A stretch of DNA of 61,214 nt from a virus: the IMG/VR virus record IMGVR_UViG_3300049733_000144, positions 1-61,214 of that record; one strand, 5' to 3'. A program made the position numbers and the translations under genes. The notes under the pieces are model-generated. The model saw only the letters and a list, made by a program, of their open reading frames with translations. It did no database searches and was not told where the DNA came from. Of the stretch, positions 14,992 to 22,714 are shown one piece after another (position 1 is the first letter of the stretch; every line of letters starts with the position of its first letter).

Positions 14992-15477
14992 ATGTTCGAC
15001 GATCTCGACCACGACCTGGACTGCCAGGAAACTACCGCTGACATTCTGACTGGCAAATTCGACTGCGCCGTCAAGGTCCGCCAGTTCATGCGGGCCGGCA
15101 AGGCGGTCGTGACCCTGAAGAGCCTCAAGTCAGGCGCCAGGTTCACGTACCGGCTGACCGTGTCAGAGGACAAGCAGGCCATCTTCGTCGGCCTGATGAG
15201 CGGGCCCGACAACAATTCACACTACAAGTACATCGGCCGCGTCGCCCGCGACATCTTCTGGGCAGGCCGCAAGGTTCCCCGCCCGGGCGACATCAGCCCG
15301 GACGCGCCGGGATCGGTGGCGTTCGCCTGGGCCTGGCGCCAGCTGGCCACGGGCAACATGCCCGCCACCCTGGAAGTCTGGCACGAAGGACGATGCGGCC
15401 GCTGCGCCAGGAGGCTCACGGTTCCCGAGTCGATCGCCTCTGGCTTCGGCCCGGAGTGCGCAGGGCGGATGGGCTGA
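14992..15477 (+). CDS. DUF6011-like protein with C-terminal zinc knuckle
   Basis: 161 residues from ATG 14992; AGGAG lies 8-9 nt upstream, so the 15 extra in-frame codons before it are excluded. The C-terminus reads GRCGRCARRLTVPESIASGF followed by GPEC, the Cys-x2-Cys...GPEC pattern of DUF6011. Central residues (YKYIGRVARDIFWAGRKVP) are well ordered. Function unknown. Confidence 0.75.
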   Translation: MFDDLDHDLDCQETTADILTGKFDCAVKVRQFMRAGKAVVTLKSLKSGARFTYRLTVSEDKQAIFVGLMSGPDNNSHYKYIGRVARDIFWAGRKVPRPGDISPDAPGSVAFAWAWRQLATGNMPATLEVWHEGRCGRCARRLTVPESIASGFGPECAGRMG

Positions 15478-15483
15478 AAAATA

Positions 15484-15518
15484 AAGGGTGCCAAAATCTG
15501 TTTTGTTTTGGCACCCTT
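15484..15518 (+). terminator. 13-bp perfect stem-loop, terminator-like
   Basis: AAGGGTGCCAAAA (15484-15496) and TTTTGGCACCCTT (15506-15518) form a 13-bp perfect stem with a 9-nt loop. It comes 7 nt after a stop codon. The stem ends in T residues but lacks a long U tract, so it may work as a weak terminator or mRNA-end stabiliser. Confidence 0.65.
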
Positions 15519-15566
15519 AGCACTCAAGTTGATTCGGCGAAACACATCACCATCACGGAGGCTACC

Positions 15567-15737
15567 ATGTTGAGAAACCTGACTTCGTTCGAGCTGGCCG
15601 TGCTCGAGGGCAGCGGCCAGATGCTCCCGGACGATCCGTACGAGCGCGAGGAGGAGATCAACCGACTCGCCCGCCAAGCGCTTCGCGATTACGATCGCGC
15701 GTTCAGCTCGATCCTTGACGTTGATGACGACTACTGA
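15567..15737 (+). CDS. 56-residue acidic early protein
   Basis: Starts MLRNLTSFELAVLEGS and ends SSILDVDDDY; strongly acidic C-terminus. CGGAGG lies 6 nt before ATG 15567. The leader (TCACGGAGGCTACC) resembles that of the DUF6011-like gene (TCACAGGAGCCTACC), suggesting reuse of a leader segment. Function unknown. Confidence 0.65.
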   Translation: MLRNLTSFELAVLEGSGQMLPDDPYEREEEINRLARQALRDYDRAFSSILDVDDDY

Positions 15738-15739
15738 CA

Positions 15740-15767
15740 TTACTTACTTACCATTCTGTGGTAAGAT
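15740..15767 (+). promoter_or_regulatory. Promoter cassette P3
   Basis: TTACTTACTTAC (15740-15751) and extended -10 TGG-TAAGAT (-10 at 15762-15767), 1 nt longer than P1/P2. It lacks the GTCTC leader; AGGAGG (15773-15778) follows directly. Confidence 0.7.
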
Positions 15768-15783
15768 GAAACAGGAGGCGATG

Positions 15784-16140
15784 ATGATCACTGACAAGCA
15801 ACTCAAAGACTGGATCGCGGCCCTCAGGTCTGGCGACTATAAGCAGGGCTGCAAGGCCCTGTGCGTCGAGGACGATCACGGCCAGCGATCGTACTGCTGC
15901 CTTGGAGTCCTGGCCGACTTAGTCGATTCAACCTGGAACAAGCAGAGAGACGAAGAAGACGTCGTGACCTGGCTGTCTCGAGGCGAGCACCACGACCAGT
16001 TCCTGCCAGGAGACATGGTCGACGACGATGTCCAGGCCTTGCTAAGCGAGCTCAATGATTTCGGCTCGACATTCGAAGAAATAGCCGACAGGATCGAGCG
16101 CGACGGCATCGTTGATATCAAGCCGTGGCTCAAGCCATGA
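15784..16140 (+). CDS. Conserved hypothetical protein (phage/bacterial family)
   Basis: 118 residues. The pattern WIAALRSGDYKQG, then YCCLGVLADLVDSTW, then LSELNDFGSTFEEIADRIE belongs to a widespread family seen in phages and bacteria whose function I do not know. Of the tandem ATG codons at 15781 and 15784, the second has the better distance to AGGAGG. Stop overlaps the next start (ATGA). Confidence 0.75.
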   Translation: MITDKQLKDWIAALRSGDYKQGCKALCVEDDHGQRSYCCLGVLADLVDSTWNKQRDEEDVVTWLSRGEHHDQFLPGDMVDDDVQALLSELNDFGSTFEEIADRIERDGIVDIKPWLKP

Positions 16141-16829
16141 CCGGAAACAACCAGTTCAAGAATTTCAAGGACAAGCCAGTCGTAGAGACAGTCAAGCTGG
16201 CGATGGAATGCTATCCTGACGACAACAGGATCGCTGCCCAGAGCATCGGCATGAGCGACAAGTCGTACCGATATATCAAGAAGGCTTTGACTCTGAGAAA
16301 CAACAACGGTCTGCCGACTGAGCTCAAGGAAAAGATCGATGAGGCCATGGCCACCATCGACGAGAAAAAAGGCATGGCGGATGCCCAGCGAATGCTGGCG
16401 TTCGCCGGCATCATGTTTCCCGAGCCGTGCGTCCAGAGCAAGATATACCGGACCATAGAGAGCGCCGAGCAGCGCGCCGAACTAGTGGCCAAGAGCGAGC
16501 AGCTGCGCATCGAGCGATCACAGATGCGCGCGGTGAAGAGCTCGCTGTCGCGAGCCGACAGGATAGCAGAGAGCCGGAAAAAGTACGAGGCCAAGAGGCG
16601 GCATAAAGCCCAGGAACCCAAGCGACAGAAGCGACTGGACCAGACGCTGATCCACATCCGCGAGAGCTGCGAGAGCACCCGCGACATGGAGATGCCGACG
16701 CGACTGGACGACGCGGAGATCAGGAAGGCCGTGGCCACGCTGTCGGTCAGCATAGAGCTGATCGGCCAGCTCATGAAGCGACTGCTAGGAGAGGGAGACG
16801 ACGATGACCACATCAACGGTAAAGGCTGA
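16137..16829 (+). CDS. Basic helical protein with possible N-terminal helix-turn-helix
   Basis: 230 residues. Residues ~28-52 (RIAAQSIGMSDKSYRYIKKA) look like a helix-turn-helix; residues ~120-180 are a long Arg/Lys/Glu-rich helix, likely coiled coil. Ends in acidic GEGDDDDHINGKG. DNA binding is plausible, function unknown. ATGA overlap upstream, and overlap of the stop with the ParB-like gene downstream. Confidence 0.65.
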   Translation: MTGNNQFKNFKDKPVVETVKLAMECYPDDNRIAAQSIGMSDKSYRYIKKALTLRNNNGLPTELKEKIDEAMATIDEKKGMADAQRMLAFAGIMFPEPCVQSKIYRTIESAEQRAELVAKSEQLRIERSQMRAVKSSLSRADRIAESRKKYEAKRRHKAQEPKRQKRLDQTLIHIRESCESTRDMEMPTRLDDAEIRKAVATLSVSIELIGQLMKRLLGEGDDDDHINGKG

Positions 16830-17616
16830 CATCACTTACATTCCAGTCAAAAATCTGTCGGTGGTCTGGGTCCAGTCCCAGAGACCGTACAATCCCAAGT
16901 GGGCGAAAGCGATCGCCGACGACTTCGATCCGGACATGTTCGATCCGCTGATCGTGACCAAGCCCAACGGCCACGGCATCTATCACATCATCGAGGGCCA
17001 GCACAGGCGTCACGCCCTGGAGATGTACGCCGCCAAGCACAACGCCAGCGGCAAGGGCGACAACGAGCACGCGCCGTGCCGAATCGTGGCCGAGGCTGAC
17101 CCGGCCAGGGCCGCCGAGATCTGGCTGGGCATCAACAGTGGCCGCAAGGCCATCAAGCCGATCCACGGCTTCCTGGTCGCGGTGGTGGCAGGCCACGAGC
17201 CGCAGGTCTCGATCAACAAGCTGGTCACGACCAACAACTTCAAGATCTCCGGCGAGAAGAAACGAGACTGCATCGCTGCTGTCAAAGCCCTCGAGGTGGT
17301 CTACGTCAGGCACGGCCAGATGACGCTGAGCAGCGTCCTGCGACTGCTCCGCATGATGTGGCACGGCGATCCGGCCGCGATGTCCACGGCGCTCCTCAGG
17401 GGGTTCGGGATATTCGTCAACGAGTTCGGGCCGCACATCGACAACAAGCGACTGGTCCAGAAGGTTGCGACCAAGTGGTCGCCGTACGATCTCAGCCAGG
17501 CGGCTGAAGCCCGCAAGCAATCCAGCCTGGAGAAGCTGGACGAGGCCATCTCGGAGCTGCTGATCCGAGAGTACAACAAGGGTCTCAAGGACGGCAAGCT
17601 CAGGCACAAAGAGTGA
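16804..17616 (+). CDS. ParB/Srx-like domain protein (DUF6551-like)
   Basis: 270 residues. The N-terminal domain carries the ParB-like core: FDPLIVTKPNG, then HIIEGQHRRHALEM, the E-x-x-H-R-R box that in this fold binds or hydrolyses nucleotides. AEIWLGINSGRKAIKPI follows, as in ParB-like phage proteins. No ParA, parS or plasmid genes are present, so partition is unlikely; a DNA-binding or nuclease role is more probable. The start overlaps the previous gene by 26 nt. Confidence 0.75.
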   Translation: MTTSTVKADITYIPVKNLSVVWVQSQRPYNPKWAKAIADDFDPDMFDPLIVTKPNGHGIYHIIEGQHRRHALEMYAAKHNASGKGDNEHAPCRIVAEADPARAAEIWLGINSGRKAIKPIHGFLVAVVAGHEPQVSINKLVTTNNFKISGEKKRDCIAAVKALEVVYVRHGQMTLSSVLRLLRMMWHGDPAAMSTALLRGFGIFVNEFGPHIDNKRLVQKVATKWSPYDLSQAAEARKQSSLEKLDEAISELLIREYNKGLKDGKLRHKE

Positions 17617-17619
17617 GAT

Positions 17620-17838
17620 ATGATCATGACCAGGAGACTGGACCCGGAGCTGCTGGAGCTGCTTCGCAGCTCCGGAGCTGAGTGGCGGATCGTCGCGGGA
17701 TCGAAGCACAAGAAAATCTTGATCAACGGCAGAGTGGCATCCATCCTGCCGCTGAACGGAGGTCACGAGATCGGTCGCCGAGACATCAACATCAGGAAGC
17801 ACATCGAGCGATTTCTGCGACGAGAGAAAGGACACTGA
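17620..17838 (+). CDS. Small protein, HicA-like fold possible
   Basis: 72 residues. WRIVAGSKHKKILINGR, then ILPLNGGHEIG and RRDINIRKHIERFLRR give a beta-beta-beta-alpha pattern with G-x-K-H like the HicA/double-stranded-RNA-binding-like fold, a common form in rhizobial phages. The catalytic His of HicA would be in SKHKK, but no antitoxin gene is adjacent, so a toxin role is not supported. A second ATG at 17626 is an equally good start. Confidence 0.65.
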   Translation: MIMTRRLDPELLELLRSSGAEWRIVAGSKHKKILINGRVASILPLNGGHEIGRRDINIRKHIERFLRREKGH

Positions 17839-17840
17839 GC

Positions 17841-18272
17841 GTGACGAAAATTCCGATGCCGAGAGTTCTCACCGACAGAGGCGACGTGGTCAATCCGCCT
17901 TATCCGCCGCCTTACCCTCCGCAACCGACGACGAAGCAGATGTCAGACATAGCAGCGCGAGCGGCTCAGCACGTCTTCGATCTCGAAGAAGCCAACGAGC
18001 GCCTCGTCAGAGAGCTCGCCGAGACCAAAAACCACTTCCACCTCTCCGAGGAGCGCAACAAGGAGCTGAGCGCCGACCTGCGCTCGGTTCGTCTCGAGAT
18101 GGAATTCTACCAGCGGAGGTTCATAGAAGTTCAGACCAAGCTCAAGACAGCCGGATCGATCATCCTAGACGCCATGAAAGAACCGGCCGACAGCAGGGGA
18201 GTCGTGACCATAGCCGAGGCCCTGGCCTCCAGGAAAAGTGATATCGAAGAAATCGAGAGCGATCACAAATAA
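17841..18272 (+). CDS. Coiled-coil protein
   Basis: 143 residues from GTG 17841 (GGA 9 nt upstream). Pro-rich N-terminus (NPPYPPPYPPQP), then a long coiled coil (FDLEEANERLVRELAETKNH; SADLRSVRLEMEFYQRRFIE). Probably dimeric. Function unknown; similar proteins occur in small-gene regions of alphaproteobacterial phages. Confidence 0.65.
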   Translation: MTKIPMPRVLTDRGDVVNPPYPPPYPPQPTTKQMSDIAARAAQHVFDLEEANERLVRELAETKNHFHLSEERNKELSADLRSVRLEMEFYQRRFIEVQTKLKTAGSIILDAMKEPADSRGVVTIAEALASRKSDIEEIESDHK

Positions 18273-18285
18273 ATTTCGCCTCCTA

Positions 18286-18313
18286 TTTACTTACTTACTT
18301 TTCGTGATATGAT
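18286..18313 (+). promoter_or_regulatory. Promoter cassette P4
   Basis: TTACTTACTTAC (18287-18298) and extended -10 TGA-TATGAT (-10 at 18308-18313). Preceded by AAATAAATTTCGCC (18267-18280), as in the other cassettes. Leader CAGGGTCAACGAAACAGGAG differs from P1/P2. Drives the DUF932 gene. Confidence 0.75.
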
Positions 18314-18341
18314 GCCAGGGTCAACGAAACAGGAGAGTGCC

Positions 18342-19175
18342 ATGAAGAAATTCGAAGCTGCGGTCGACATCAGGGCCGAGGAAGGCAAGTCTTTGACCCT
18401 GGATGAGATGAAAGCCAAGCTGCCTAGCATCTTCGCCGACGGTCCGAGCGAAAACAGGAGCCCGCGATACCGCCACATCGCGACCAACAGGGTCGTGGAG
18501 AAGCTGATGGAGTGCGGCTACAAGCCGGTGGCCGCATCGGCGATCGGGACCATCGATCCAGTTCACGCTCGGCACCTGATCCGGTTCAGGACCGACAACG
18601 ACAAGCTCAGGGTCGGAGACTCGATTTTCGAGATCGTCCTCCGCAACTCCCACGACGGCTCGGCGTACTACGAGTTCCTCGGCGGCCTCTATCGCCTGGC
18701 GTGCCTCAACGGCATGACTGTCAGCCAGGGCGTCCTGGCGGACGTCAGGATCAAGCACACCGGCCGCTGGATCATGGACCGGGTCTTGGCCGGAGCGGAA
18801 CAGATCGTCAAGGCCGCTCCTCTGGCCATCGAGGCTCCCAAGCGCTGGAGCAAGATCGAGCTCACCGACCACGAGCGCGAGGCCTTCGCGGCCAGGGCTC
18901 TGGCCATCAGGTACGGCGACGACCACCACTTCCAGCCGTTCCAGGTCCTCGAGCCGCGGCGCGCCGACGACGTCGGTAACGACCTGTGGCTCACGTTCCA
19001 GCGCATCCAGGAGAACATCATCAAGGGCGGCGCCAGGGTAAAGTTCGTGGACGCCAATGGCGCGTCGCACCACAGGACCATGCGGCCGATCAAGGCCATC
19101 GACAAAGACGTCAATATCAACATGGCGATGTGGCAAGTCGCCGACGACATGGCCAAGCTGAAGGAAGCTGCCTGA
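18342..19175 (+). CDS. DUF932-family protein
   Basis: 277 residues from ATG 18342 (AGGAGAG upstream). Typical order for the family: PSENRSPRYRHIATNRVVEK, then ARHLIRFR, EIVLRNSHDGSAYYEFLGG, then RLACLNGMTVSQG, and a C-terminal region ending KEAA. DUF932 proteins are common in phages and plasmids with no settled function, sometimes near recombination genes. Own promoter (P4), so probably abundant. Confidence 0.82.
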   Translation: MKKFEAAVDIRAEEGKSLTLDEMKAKLPSIFADGPSENRSPRYRHIATNRVVEKLMECGYKPVAASAIGTIDPVHARHLIRFRTDNDKLRVGDSIFEIVLRNSHDGSAYYEFLGGLYRLACLNGMTVSQGVLADVRIKHTGRWIMDRVLAGAEQIVKAAPLAIEAPKRWSKIELTDHEREAFAARALAIRYGDDHHFQPFQVLEPRRADDVGNDLWLTFQRIQENIIKGGARVKFVDANGASHHRTMRPIKAIDKDVNINMAMWQVADDMAKLKEAA

Positions 19176-19260
19176 CCAGCTTGGCCAGGGAGGGGATCGG
19201 TCCCGCGTTCCCCTCCCGCCCCTTCAAAAAAGAAATAAAATTTCGCCGATTCGCCTGGAC

Positions 19261-19283
19261 TTACTTACTTTATCTGGTATGAT
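19261..19283 (+). promoter_or_regulatory. Promoter cassette P5
   Basis: TTACTTACTT (19261-19270) and extended -10 TGG-TATGAT (-10 at 19278-19283). The leader GTCTCACGATCAGGGAGGGG keeps the left half of the P1/P2 inverted repeat, but the right half is changed to a stronger GGGAGGGG ribosome-binding site. Confidence 0.75.
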
Positions 19284-19307
19284 GGTCTCACGATCAGGGA
19301 GGGGAAA

Positions 19308-19457
19308 ATGACCGAAGCTCGCAAACTGAAAATCAAAGCCGCAAAGCAGGCTCTCCAGCAAATGCTGGATGCAGGTCACAGCTACCAATACGCGCTGAGG
19401 GCTGTGGCGAAGAAACACGGGTTCAGTGCACGCGAACTAGACCGGTGGATCGACTGA
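19308..19457 (+). CDS. 49-residue HTH-like protein, copy 1
   Basis: Basic N-terminus (MTEARKLKIKAAKQALQQ) and a helix-turn-helix-like C-terminus (YALRAVAKKHGFSARELDRW). The identical protein is encoded again at 19771. GGGAGGGG lies 4-5 nt before the ATG. It may bind DNA; given its own TTAC cassette, a regulator of the cassette family is conceivable (speculation). Confidence 0.75.
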   Translation: MTEARKLKIKAAKQALQQMLDAGHSYQYALRAVAKKHGFSARELDRWID

Positions 19458-19459
19458 TC

Positions 19460-19483
19460 TTACTTACTTTTATGTGATACACT
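19460..19483 (+). promoter_or_regulatory. Promoter cassette P6
   Basis: TTACTTACTT (19460-19469) and extended -10 TGA-TACACT (-10 at 19478-19483), one nt longer spacing than P5. Same GTCTCACGATCAGGGAGGGG leader. Drives the gene at 19508. Confidence 0.7.
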
Positions 19484-19507
19484 GGTCTCACGATCAGGGA
19501 GGGGAAA

Positions 19508-19690
19508 ATGGAAACGAACCGGGAAAAACTACTGAAAGCCAAGTTTCTCAGGAACCTCAGGCGCCGGGCAGAAAAGTCTCAAAGCGCCCTCTGGGTTCTC
19601 ACGGAAATCAACGCCGGCCGTGTCGTCATGGACGTCGATCCGGACTACGACCTGGTGGCCCTTGACACCAGCGGAACTCTGGCACGCTAA
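19508..19690 (+). CDS. 60-residue basic/acidic small protein
   Basis: METNREKLLKAKFLRNLRRR gives a strongly basic first helix; the second half is acidic (VVMDVDPDYDLVALDTSG). Sits between the two copies of the duplicated gene and has its own cassette P6. Function unknown. Confidence 0.7.
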   Translation: METNREKLLKAKFLRNLRRRAEKSQSALWVLTEINAGRVVMDVDPDYDLVALDTSGTLAR

Positions 19691-19723
19691 AAAAGAAATA
19701 AAATTTCGCCGATTCGCCTGGAC

Positions 19724-19746
19724 TTACTTACTTTATCTAGTAAGAT
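19724..19746 (+). promoter_or_regulatory. Promoter cassette P7 (weakened copy of P5)
   Basis: TTACTTACTT (19724-19733) and -10 TAAGAT (19741-19746) with TAG instead of TGG before it, so the extended -10 is lost. Likely weaker than P5. Confidence 0.7.
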
Positions 19747-19770
19747 GGTCTCACGATCAGGGAGGGGAAA

Positions 19771-19920
19771 ATGACCGAAGCTCGCAAACTGAAAATCAAA
19801 GCCGCAAAGCAGGCTCTCCAGCAAATGCTGGATGCAGGTCACAGCTACCAATACGCGCTGAGGGCTGTGGCGAAGAAGCACGGGTTCAGCGCGCGCGAAC
19901 TAGACCGGTGGATCGACTGA
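19771..19920 (+). CDS. 49-residue HTH-like protein, copy 2
   Basis: Encodes exactly the same residues as 19308-19457 with three synonymous differences. Same leader and ribosome-binding site. Two copies may double the dose or allow different timing through P5 and P7. Confidence 0.75.
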   Translation: MTEARKLKIKAAKQALQQMLDAGHSYQYALRAVAKKHGFSARELDRWID

Positions 19921-19944
19921 TCCAGTTCAGGCTGAACAGTAGCA

Positions 19945-19960
19945 ACTTATCTGATATGAT
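19945..19960 (+). promoter_or_regulatory. Promoter cassette P8 (truncated)
   Basis: ACTTATCTGATATGATGG keeps an extended -10 TGA-TATGAT (-10 at 19955-19960), with only a remnant of the TTAC box. GGAGGGGAAA then leads straight to ATG 19971; the GTCTC leader is absent. Confidence 0.6.
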
Positions 19961-19970
19961 GGAGGGGAAA

Positions 19971-20270
19971 ATGACCACGACGATCACTCGCACCGAAATC
20001 GAAATGTCGATCAAGGCACAGGAAGTGAAGTCCGCGCACGAAGCAGGTCTCGAATGGATCGATCAGCGCATCGAGCAGTACGAGCGCGCGGTAATCGAGA
20101 TGAAGCGACGACGCGAGCAGTACGTGATCGCCACGACGAAGCCCGACCGCAACTGCACTCCGGTCAACGTGCTGGAATGGAGCGCGAACGAGATCAACAA
20201 CGTCTCGATGAACAGCAATTTGTCCGACGTCGTGCGCATCGCGGCGCGCATCGCGACATCGTCTCAGTAG
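19971..20270 (+). CDS. 99-residue helical early protein
   Basis: Starts MTTTITRTEIEMSIKAQEVK; the middle is a coiled-coil-like helix (DQRIEQYERAVIEMKRRREQ). GGAGGGG 4 nt before the ATG. Function unknown; last gene of the cassette cluster. Confidence 0.68.
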   Translation: MTTTITRTEIEMSIKAQEVKSAHEAGLEWIDQRIEQYERAVIEMKRRREQYVIATTKPDRNCTPVNVLEWSANEINNVSMNSNLSDVVRIAARIATSSQ

Positions 20271-20411
20271 GAAGGTTTGCACCCGCGAGCCTGACTAGCA
20301 ACACTGCCGCTGTGGGGGCGGGATAACCACGGGGCGGCGGGCCGGAGAATAACCGGGGCGGGTGCCGAGATGCGAAACCCCGCACCACACATCACTCAAC
20401 AGGAGAGCAAA

Positions 20412-20996
20412 ATGACCACGACTTACGAGGGCAAAACGGGACCGGAGCTGGTGTCCCTGTTCAACAAGATGGCCAACTCAGCCGAGGGCCAGGAGCTCGG
20501 CATGCGGCCGGTCACGAAATTCCAGACCATCGATGTCGGCGTCCAGCGATGCCAGAAGGCCGAGTCGTCGATCAAGGCATTCCGCAGCGGCCAAGCCGAG
20601 GCGGAGGCAGACATCGTGCCGTCCCGGCTGGTCCAGTCGGACGAAACCATCGCTACGCCTGCGAAAGCGAAGAAAGCGAAAGAGCCGAGCGTCGAGATCG
20701 TTGGTCTCGCCGAAAGGCTCGGCATCAAGCGGGCCGGTACGTTTCTCCACCGGCTGGTCGCGGAATTGGAGAAGAACCTCGACAGTCAGATGGCCATGAT
20801 CAGCCTGTGCGAGGCGGTCTACGAAGTCAAGATCGATCCGACCGACAAGAAATCGATCCTCAATTTCGAAGGCAAGCTGCTGAATGTCAGGAAAGGCGTC
20901 GACTACCACATATCCAAGCAAGGACTCAAGTATGTCACCAAAGTCGAAAAAGATCAGGAAGGAAACCCATCCCTTGGACTTCACTCTCAGGGATGA
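20412..20996 (+). CDS. Hypothetical DNA-metabolism-region protein
   Basis: 194 residues from ATG 20412 (AGGAGAG upstream). A basic hinge (AKAKKAKEPSVEIVGLAERL) separates an N-terminal helical part from a C-terminal part (GKLLNVRKGVDYHISKQGLK). No motif recognised. Overlaps the next gene by 65 nt. The 141-bp gap before it is G-rich and otherwise featureless. Confidence 0.65.
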   Translation: MTTTYEGKTGPELVSLFNKMANSAEGQELGMRPVTKFQTIDVGVQRCQKAESSIKAFRSGQAEAEADIVPSRLVQSDETIATPAKAKKAKEPSVEIVGLAERLGIKRAGTFLHRLVAELEKNLDSQMAMISLCEAVYEVKIDPTDKKSILNFEGKLLNVRKGVDYHISKQGLKYVTKVEKDQEGNPSLGLHSQG

Positions 20997-21249
20997 TCCG
21001 AAAGTCGCCTACAGCGACAGAGAGCGCAAGGTCCTTCTCCTGCTGCCGGTGGGAGAAGGATCGGCTCGCTCGACGACGCAGCTCGCCAAGATGCTGTTCG
21101 GCAAAGTCCGGCCGTGGAACAGCCAGCGCATGATGGTCGGACTGATCAACAGCATTCGCAAGAAGGCAGAGCACAACGGAGAGGAGTTCGCCGTTAGGAC
21201 CGGAGGCCGGATAGGCCCTTCGCCCATGATGGTATGGATCGAGGTTTGA
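20932..21249 (+). CDS. Winged-helix-like DNA-binding protein
   Basis: 105 residues from ATG 20932 (AAGGA 8 nt upstream). SDRERKVLLLLPVGEGSARS, then TTQLAKMLFGKVRPWNSQRM, then LINSIRKKAEHNGEEFAVRT has the layout of a winged-helix or response-regulator C-terminal domain. A transcription regulator or helicase loader is possible. Lies 4 nt before the helicase gene. Confidence 0.62.
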   Translation: MSPKSKKIRKETHPLDFTLRDDPKVAYSDRERKVLLLLPVGEGSARSTTQLAKMLFGKVRPWNSQRMMVGLINSIRKKAEHNGEEFAVRTGGRIGPSPMMVWIEV

Positions 21250-21253
21250 CGCC

Positions 21254-22714
21254 ATGCTCGACACATCACGTCACAGCTACTCTCCCAGGATGGCCGCCTT
21301 CGCCCACCAGGACGAGGCCCTGGCCAAGATGCTGGGTCGAGAGAATTTCGCCTTATTGATGGCCATGCGAACAGGCAAGACGAAAGTCATCCTGGACGAA
21401 TTCGGGACCATGGAGCTGGACGGCAGGGTCTCCGACTTGCTGGTCGTGGCTCCTGGAGGGGCATACCGGACCTGGGTCCAGGCGATGGAAGATCATTTGT
21501 CCGTCGACCTGCGGTCGCGGATAGACGTCCACGTCTGGCGGTCAGGGAAACCCGCTGGTCGCAGAGAATTCCTGGCCAGTACTGACAGGCCCAGGGCTCT
21601 CCTGATGAACGTGGAGGCCCTTTCTAGGCCGGGAGAGGCCCGCCAGACGGCCATCCAGTTCCTGGCCAGAGGCAGGAATGTCGTGGTGATCGACGAGTCG
21701 ACGGTCATCAAGAACAACAGCAAGCGGACCCAGTTCGTGCTCAGGCAGATCAGACCCCTGGCCACGTACCGCCGCGTCCTGTCCGGCCTGGCGACGCCGC
21801 GAAGCCCGCTTGACCTGTACTACCAGTTCGCTTTCCTGACGGAATACATCTTGGGCTTCAATTCCTGGCACGTGTTCAGGAGCGTGATCGCCCACGTCAA
21901 GACCGAGCACTTCGGAGGCAGGTCAGTCCAGGTCGTGAACACGGCGCTCGGCGACCGCGGGTTCAGGCGGTCCGAAGTCGAGGCCGCTCGTCGCCGGATC
22001 GAGCCTCACAGCTACCGGATCGAGTTCAGACCCAAGATGCCATCGACGTACACGTTCCGCGACGTCGACCTGACGCCTGAGCAGCAGGCTGCTTATTCGG
22101 ACATGCGAGCGATGGCGACCCACGCCCTGTCGGCAACCGAGCACGTCACGGCCACGGTAGTGATCGCCCAGCTGATTCGGATGCACCAGATACTCCTCGG
22201 CCACGTCAGAGACGAGTCGGGAGCGGAGCACGTCCTGCCGGAGAACCGGACGGCCGCGCTCCTCGAGCTCATGGAAGATTACGCTGGCAAGGCGATCGTC
22301 TGGTGCAGCTACGACCACGATGTCAGGAAAGTCTCCAAGGCTCTGGCGGAAGAGTATGGTCCTCGGTCCGTGGCTCGCTTCTGGGGCGGCAACACCGCGA
22401 CCAGAGAAGACGAGGAGAAAAAATTCGTGTCAGAGCCCGAGTGCCGCTTCATGGTGGCGACTCCGTCGGCCGGCGGCCGCGGTCGCACTTGGCACGTCGC
22501 CGACCTGGTCGTGTACTACAGCAACACAGATAACCTGGAGCACCGCGACCAGTCCGAGCAGAGAGCCATGGGCATGACCAAGTCCAGGCAAGTTGACTTC
22601 GTGGACATGATCGTCCGCGGCACGGTGGAGGAGAAAATCATAAATTCGCTGAGATCGAAAATCGACATGGCGTCGATCATCAACGGAGACAACTATAAGG
22701 AATGGCTGGTGTGA
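21254..22714 (+). CDS. SNF2/superfamily 2 DNA helicase
   Basis: 486 residues. Motif I MAMRTGKTK (~36-44), Ia VVAPGGAYRTW, II VVIDEST (DExx with Ser/Thr), III LSGLATPRSPLDLY, IV-V IVWCSYDHDVRK and MVATPSAGGRGRTW, VI DQSEQRAMGMTKSR. These are the SNF2-type helicase motifs common in phages, where the enzyme remodels DNA or fork structures or helps recombination. Last large gene of the rightward block. Confidence 0.88.
   Translation: MLDTSRHSYSPRMAAFAHQDEALAKMLGRENFALLMAMRTGKTKVILDEFGTMELDGRVSDLLVVAPGGAYRTWVQAMEDHLSVDLRSRIDVHVWRSGKPAGRREFLASTDRPRALLMNVEALSRPGEARQTAIQFLARGRNVVVIDESTVIKNNSKRTQFVLRQIRPLATYRRVLSGLATPRSPLDLYYQFAFLTEYILGFNSWHVFRSVIAHVKTEHFGGRSVQVVNTALGDRGFRRSEVEAARRRIEPHSYRIEFRPKMPSTYTFRDVDLTPEQQAAYSDMRAMATHALSATEHVTATVVIAQLIRMHQILLGHVRDESGAEHVLPENRTAALLELMEDYAGKAIVWCSYDHDVRKVSKALAEEYGPRSVARFWGGNTATREDEEKKFVSEPECRFMVATPSAGGRGRTWHVADLVVYYSNTDNLEHRDQSEQRAMGMTKSRQVDFVDMIVRGTVEEKIINSLRSKIDMASIINGDNYKEWLV

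Larger units (their letters stand above)
19226..19457 (+). repeat. 232-bp direct repeat, copy 1
   Basis: Promoter cassette plus whole 49-codon gene, repeated at 19689-19920 (offset 463 bp). The copies differ at five positions: two in the promoter and three synonymous third-codon positions. See the coding features within. Confidence 0.92.
19689..19920 (+). repeat. 232-bp direct repeat, copy 2
   Basis: Second copy of 19226-19457. The promoter changes are TGG to TAG in the extended -10 and TATGAT to TAAGAT in the -10. Coding changes: AAA/AAG, AGT/AGC, GCA/GCG, all synonymous. Confidence 0.92.

Noticed and set aside
16804-17616. ParB-like protein as evidence of plasmid-like prophage maintenance
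   Set aside because: No ParA, centromere repeats, repressor or integrase in the window; this ParB-like family is common in lytic phages.
17620-17838. HicA toxin of a toxin-antitoxin pair
   Set aside because: Only the fold pattern is suggestive; no HicB-like antitoxin gene is adjacent.
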